Shown here piece by piece: positions 5,367 through 8,186 of a DNA stretch of 8,186 bases. The stretch is from Phycisphaeraceae bacterium. GTDB lineage: Bacteria; Planctomycetota; Phycisphaerae; Phycisphaerales; Phycisphaeraceae. The notes below the pieces were generated by a model. That model was not told the DNA's origin. It saw only the letters and a program-made list of their open reading frames with translations, and did not search any database. The stretch spans positions 1 to 8,186 of the forward strand of contig JANQKH010000086.1 in NCBI GenBank assembly GCA_028281215.1, given 5' to 3'. Positions within the stretch are counted from its first letter, which is position 1, and every line of letters starts with the position of its first letter. A program made the translations under genes and the position numbers.

Positions 5367-8186
5367 GTGTCGCTGATCAAGGAATGGACACCTTACTTCG
5401 ATAACGTCACGCGGCAGCGTGGGCGTGACTATTACGAACGCGGCAAGGTCGAACAGGCCTCGCCCGAACGTGGTGAACTCGCTCGCGCCGTGGTGCGCGG
5501 CCGGGATTACTACGACGTGGTGATCAACTCACCGGAGGGCGATGAGCCGATGTCGTGTTCGTGTCCGCACTTCGCCAAGGGTTCGTATTGCAAACACCTT
5601 TGGGCGTTGTTGATGGCGGTCGAACTGGACGGCGTCCCGGAAGATGAAGAGGCAGCGGGCAACGGTGCGATGAGCGGCGGGCCGATCACCAAAGCGGCCA
5701 AACGCGCGGCTGGTGGTAAGGCCAAGCGTCGTGAACGCACCGCTGCGCCCAAACGTCGTGAGCCGGAATGGGTCGGTCGCATGAGTTTGCTCTCGCCGTT
5801 CCGTTACACGCAGACCGCCGCACCGCCGATTCTCGCCAAGGCTGTGCACTTCGCCTACGTCATTGACCTCGACCTTTCGCTGACGCACGGCGGCTTGGCA
5901 GTGGAAGTTAACCAGTTTCACCCCGCCGCGACGGCCGGCGCAAGGCTGCGTGCGATCAAGATCAATCGCGACGTCCTTGACGACATCAGCGATCCGATTG
6001 ACCGCGAAGTGTGCGGCCTGTTGCTCGGTTCGACCTGGGCTGAGAAGTGGGAGACCGGCGACTGGACGGTGGACCAACGCAAACACACGGCGTTCATGCT
6101 GCCGAACGGCACGTGGCGGCCGATGTTGAAGCGGATTATCAATGTGGGTCGCGCTTTTGTGCGCGGGCCGCACCATGCCGCGCAACCCTTGAAATGGGAC
6201 GGCGACGCCGGCACATGGCAACTGTGGATGCTCGGCGAACACACCGATGAAGGCCTCAGCGTCAACGTCGAACTGCGACGCGGCCCGCAGGATCAGCCGC
6301 AATACATGGCTATCGATGAACCGGACATGATCATCGGCGGGCAGGACGGTGTGGTGTTCCTCGATGACAAAGTCGCTCCGTTCGATGATTGCGGCGCCTT
6401 TCGTTGGGTGAACCACTTCCGAGAGGATGAACGTCGCGGCCGACTCGCGTCGCCGTTGATCATTCCGCCCGGCGATGTCGATCGTTTCCTCGAACGCCTT
6501 TACATGATGGCGGACCTGCCGCACGTCGATCTGCCGGCCGACATCGCCCCGCCCACGCGCGTGATGACGCCGCGCCCGTTCGTCGAACTCTACAGCCCCG
6601 ACGGGCCGATTAAACGGGGCAATGGTGCCAAGTATGTGACCGGCCGGGTGTGGTTCAATTATGCCGACCATCGCGTCGACCCGCGCCAGCCGGGACGGTT
6701 CATTGTGCCGACGCCGGACGGCACGGATGATGGTCATCGCGAACCGGGTGACTTAAAGCGTGTATCTGATGCAGATGCGTCTGACGCACGCGATGCGGTC
6801 GGTACGGTTGACGCAGTTGATCCGGCAACTCAGAGCGACACCACACCGTCCAACGACAGCGCCGACAGTGATCCATTGCTAATCGAGCGCGACTTGGCGT
6901 TCGAATCACGCGCGGTCGATTCACTGGCCGCGTTGGGTTTTCGCGCGGACAGCAGTGACGCGGATGTGTTGCAATTGCCCGCGTCGCGCATGCCCACCGC
7001 CGTGGCGACGATGATCCGTGACGGCTGGTCCGTGCAGGCAGATCAACACGTCGTCCGCGGCGCCGCCCTGCCGCGACTGACCATTCGCAGTGGGGTCGAC
7101 TGGTTCGAGGTGCACGGCGGCGTGACGTTCGCGACCGATCAGGGCGAACAGGTGGTCCCCCTGCCGGACATTCTCAAAGCCGCACGCGAAGGCAAGGCGA
7201 TGATCACGCTCGACGACGGTTCGCAAGGCATGTTGCCCGAGCAGTGGCTTGAAGAGCACGGCCTGCTCTCCGCGATCGGTGAAATCGAAGGCGATCACCT
7301 CAAGTTCAAAAACAGCCAGGCAATTCTGCTCGACATGTTGCTCGACGAAAAGTCGCTCGTCGACGTCGATGCCCAGTTCGCCGAGGCACGCGAAAAACTG
7401 CGGTCGTTTGAAAAAATCGAACCGGTCACCGCGCCGAAGTCGTTCGACGGTGATCTGCGTCCGTACCAATGTGACGGTCTAGGGTGGCTGCACTTTCTCC
7501 GATGGTTCGGCATGGGTGGCATCCTCGCCGACGACATGGGCTTGGGCAAAACGATTCAGGTTCTTGCCCTGCTCGAAGAAAAATACAACGACACCGGCAA
7601 GAACGGCGACGGTGAGTCAGCGTCGGGCAAACGTCCTTCCATTGTGGTCGTGCCGCGATCAGTCGTGTTCAACTGGCTGGACGAAGCTTCGCGCTTCACG
7701 CCGAACTTGAAAGTGCTTTCGTATGCCGGGCCGGATCGAAAAAACCTGATCGAGCAATTCAACGATGCACATCTGATCGTCACGTCCTATGGCCTGCTTC
7801 GTCGCGATATCGTCCAGTTGCAGGACATTGAGTTTGAATATGTCATCCTTGACGAAGCACAGGCGATCAAAAACCCCAACGCGCAGGTCGCCAAAGCCTC
7901 GCGCATTCTCAACGCGCAACATCGGTTAGCGTTGACCGGTACGCCGGTTGAAAACCACCTGGGCGATCTGTGGTCGATCTTCGAATTCCTGAATCCCGGC
8001 ATGCTGGGTAGCGCGACGCGATTCGCCGAGGTGATCAAAGGTCGACCGAGCAACGGCAACGACGCGCCACCCGCCGAGCCCGCGGCGAATGCGGACGGAT
8101 CGGAAGAAGCGTCGACCGCGACCGTCAAGGGTGGCGGCGACATGGTTTCGCTTGGGTCGCCCGGGTTGACGCGCGATTTGCAAGTC
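5367..8186 (+). CDS. SWIM zinc-finger SNF2-family ATPase (DEAD/DEAH-like helicase), 3' truncated by window edge
   Basis: First 940 codons of a SNF2-family (SF2) protein, probably a double-strand-DNA translocase that remodels protein-DNA complexes; its bacterial substrate cannot be read from sequence. The N-terminus is a SWIM domain whose zinc ligands fit CxCx8CxH (Cys64, Cys66, Cys75, His77), a putative DNA- or protein-binding module. A Lys/Arg-rich linker (109-131) follows, then a long region resembling the bacterial SNF2-associated region, including DWFEV (from 578). It is broken by an Asp/Ser/Thr-rich linker (about 449-508). The first RecA-like lobe carries LRPYQ, motif I DMGLGKT (723-729), the segment around IVVVPRS, IVTSYGLL, motif II DEAQ (829-832) and motif III LTGTP (856-860). 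A low-complexity Ala/Pro/Gly/Ser stretch (about 893-930) follows motif III. The second lobe, with motifs IV-VI, lies beyond the window, so whether the gene is complete cannot be judged. The GTG start is chosen from its Shine-Dalgarno sequence and the SWIM domain beginning soon after. It lies 168 bases after addA, same strand, perhaps with its own promoter. Confidence 0.9.
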   Translation, partial: MSLIKEWTPYFDNVTRQRGRDYYERGKVEQASPERGELARAVVRGRDYYDVVINSPEGDEPMSCSCPHFAKGSYCKHLWALLMAVELDGVPEDEEAAGNGAMSGGPITKAAKRAAGGKAKRRERTAAPKRREPEWVGRMSLLSPFRYTQTAAPPILAKAVHFAYVIDLDLSLTHGGLAVEVNQFHPAATAGARLRAIKINRDVLDDISDPIDREVCGLLLGSTWAEKWETGDWTVDQRKHTAFMLPNGTWRPMLKRIINVGRAFVRGPHHAAQPLKWDGDAGTWQLWMLGEHTDEGLSVNVELRRGPQDQPQYMAIDEPDMIIGGQDGVVFLDDKVAPFDDCGAFRWVNHFREDERRGRLASPLIIPPGDVDRFLERLYMMADLPHVDLPADIAPPTRVMTPRPFVELYSPDGPIKRGNGAKYVTGRVWFNYADHRVDPRQPGRFIVPTPDGTDDGHREPGDLKRVSDADASDARDAVGTVDAVDPATQSDTTPSNDSADSDPLLIERDLAFESRAVDSLAALGFRADSSDADVLQLPASRMPTAVATMIRDGWSVQADQHVVRGAALPRLTIRSGVDWFEVHGGVTFATDQGEQVVPLPDILKAAREGKAMITLDDGSQGMLPEQWLEEHGLLSAIGEIEGDHLKFKNSQAILLDMLLDEKSLVDVDAQFAEAREKLRSFEKIEPVTAPKSFDGDLRPYQCDGLGWLHFLRWFGMGGILADDMGLGKTIQVLALLEEKYNDTGKNGDGESASGKRPSIVVVPRSVVFNWLDEASRFTPNLKVLSYAGPDRKNLIEQFNDAHLIVTSYGLLRRDIVQLQDIEFEYVILDEAQAIKNPNAQVAKASRILNAQHRLALTGTPVENHLGDLWSIFEFLNPGMLGSATRFAEVIKGRPSNGNDAPPAEPAANADGSEEASTATVKGGGDMVSLGSPGLTRDLQV

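Noticed and set aside
5529..6737. Long antisense open frame (402 codons) opposite the SWIM-SNF2 gene
   Set aside because: The + strand frame here is continuous with recognisable SWIM and SNF2 domains. The antisense translation is rich in Arg and His, shows no known motif, and is typical of shadow frames in GC-rich DNA.
1..8186. Novel phage-defence system built from helicase, nuclease and SNF2 genes
   Set aside because: The first two genes match the ordinary AddAB repair complex motif by motif, and no methyltransferase, toxin, sensor or mobile-element gene is seen in the window.

Overview
This is a gene-dense bacterial stretch, GC-rich (roughly 60% by eye), with all genes on the + strand. It holds the 3' part of an AddB-type nuclease gene, a complete AddA-type helicase-nuclease gene, a 168-base intergenic gap, and the 5' part of a SWIM zinc-finger/SNF2 ATPase gene that runs off the right edge. 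Several motif variants (KQAIYGWRGG in AddA helicase motif III, the EWIDLQLPLY nuclease motif in AddB) resemble what I recall from Planctomycetota proteins. That taxonomic placement is a tentative inference from memory, not a search result.

Region 1 (1-5198) is an addB-addA operon. The two genes overlap by four bases (GTGA), and a strong GGAGGT ribosome binding site sits inside the end of addB. Together they would encode a heterodimeric helicase-nuclease that resects double-strand DNA ends and prepares 3' tails for RecA-dependent repair. Both subunits keep a full RecB-family PD-(D/E)XK active site, which makes this an AddAB (two-nuclease) enzyme rather than RecBCD. AddB appears to have lost two of the four cysteines that hold the iron-sulfur cluster in the Bacillus subtilis enzyme.

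Region 2 (5199-5366) is a short intergenic gap with no convincing terminator. It carries a weak promoter candidate and a good Shine-Dalgarno sequence in front of the third gene.

Region 3 (5367 to the right edge) is the first 940 codons of a SWIM-SNF2 protein: an N-terminal CxCx8CxH zinc finger, a Lys/Arg-rich linker, a long associated region interrupted by an acidic linker, and the first RecA-like lobe of a SNF2 ATPase with motifs I to III intact. It is probably a DNA-dependent translocase or remodeller. A role alongside AddAB is suggested only by position.

I see no RNA gene, CRISPR array, insertion sequence, phage gene or recognisable defence island. The window looks like DNA-repair and DNA-transaction housekeeping genes with some lineage-specific variation, not a clearly new system.
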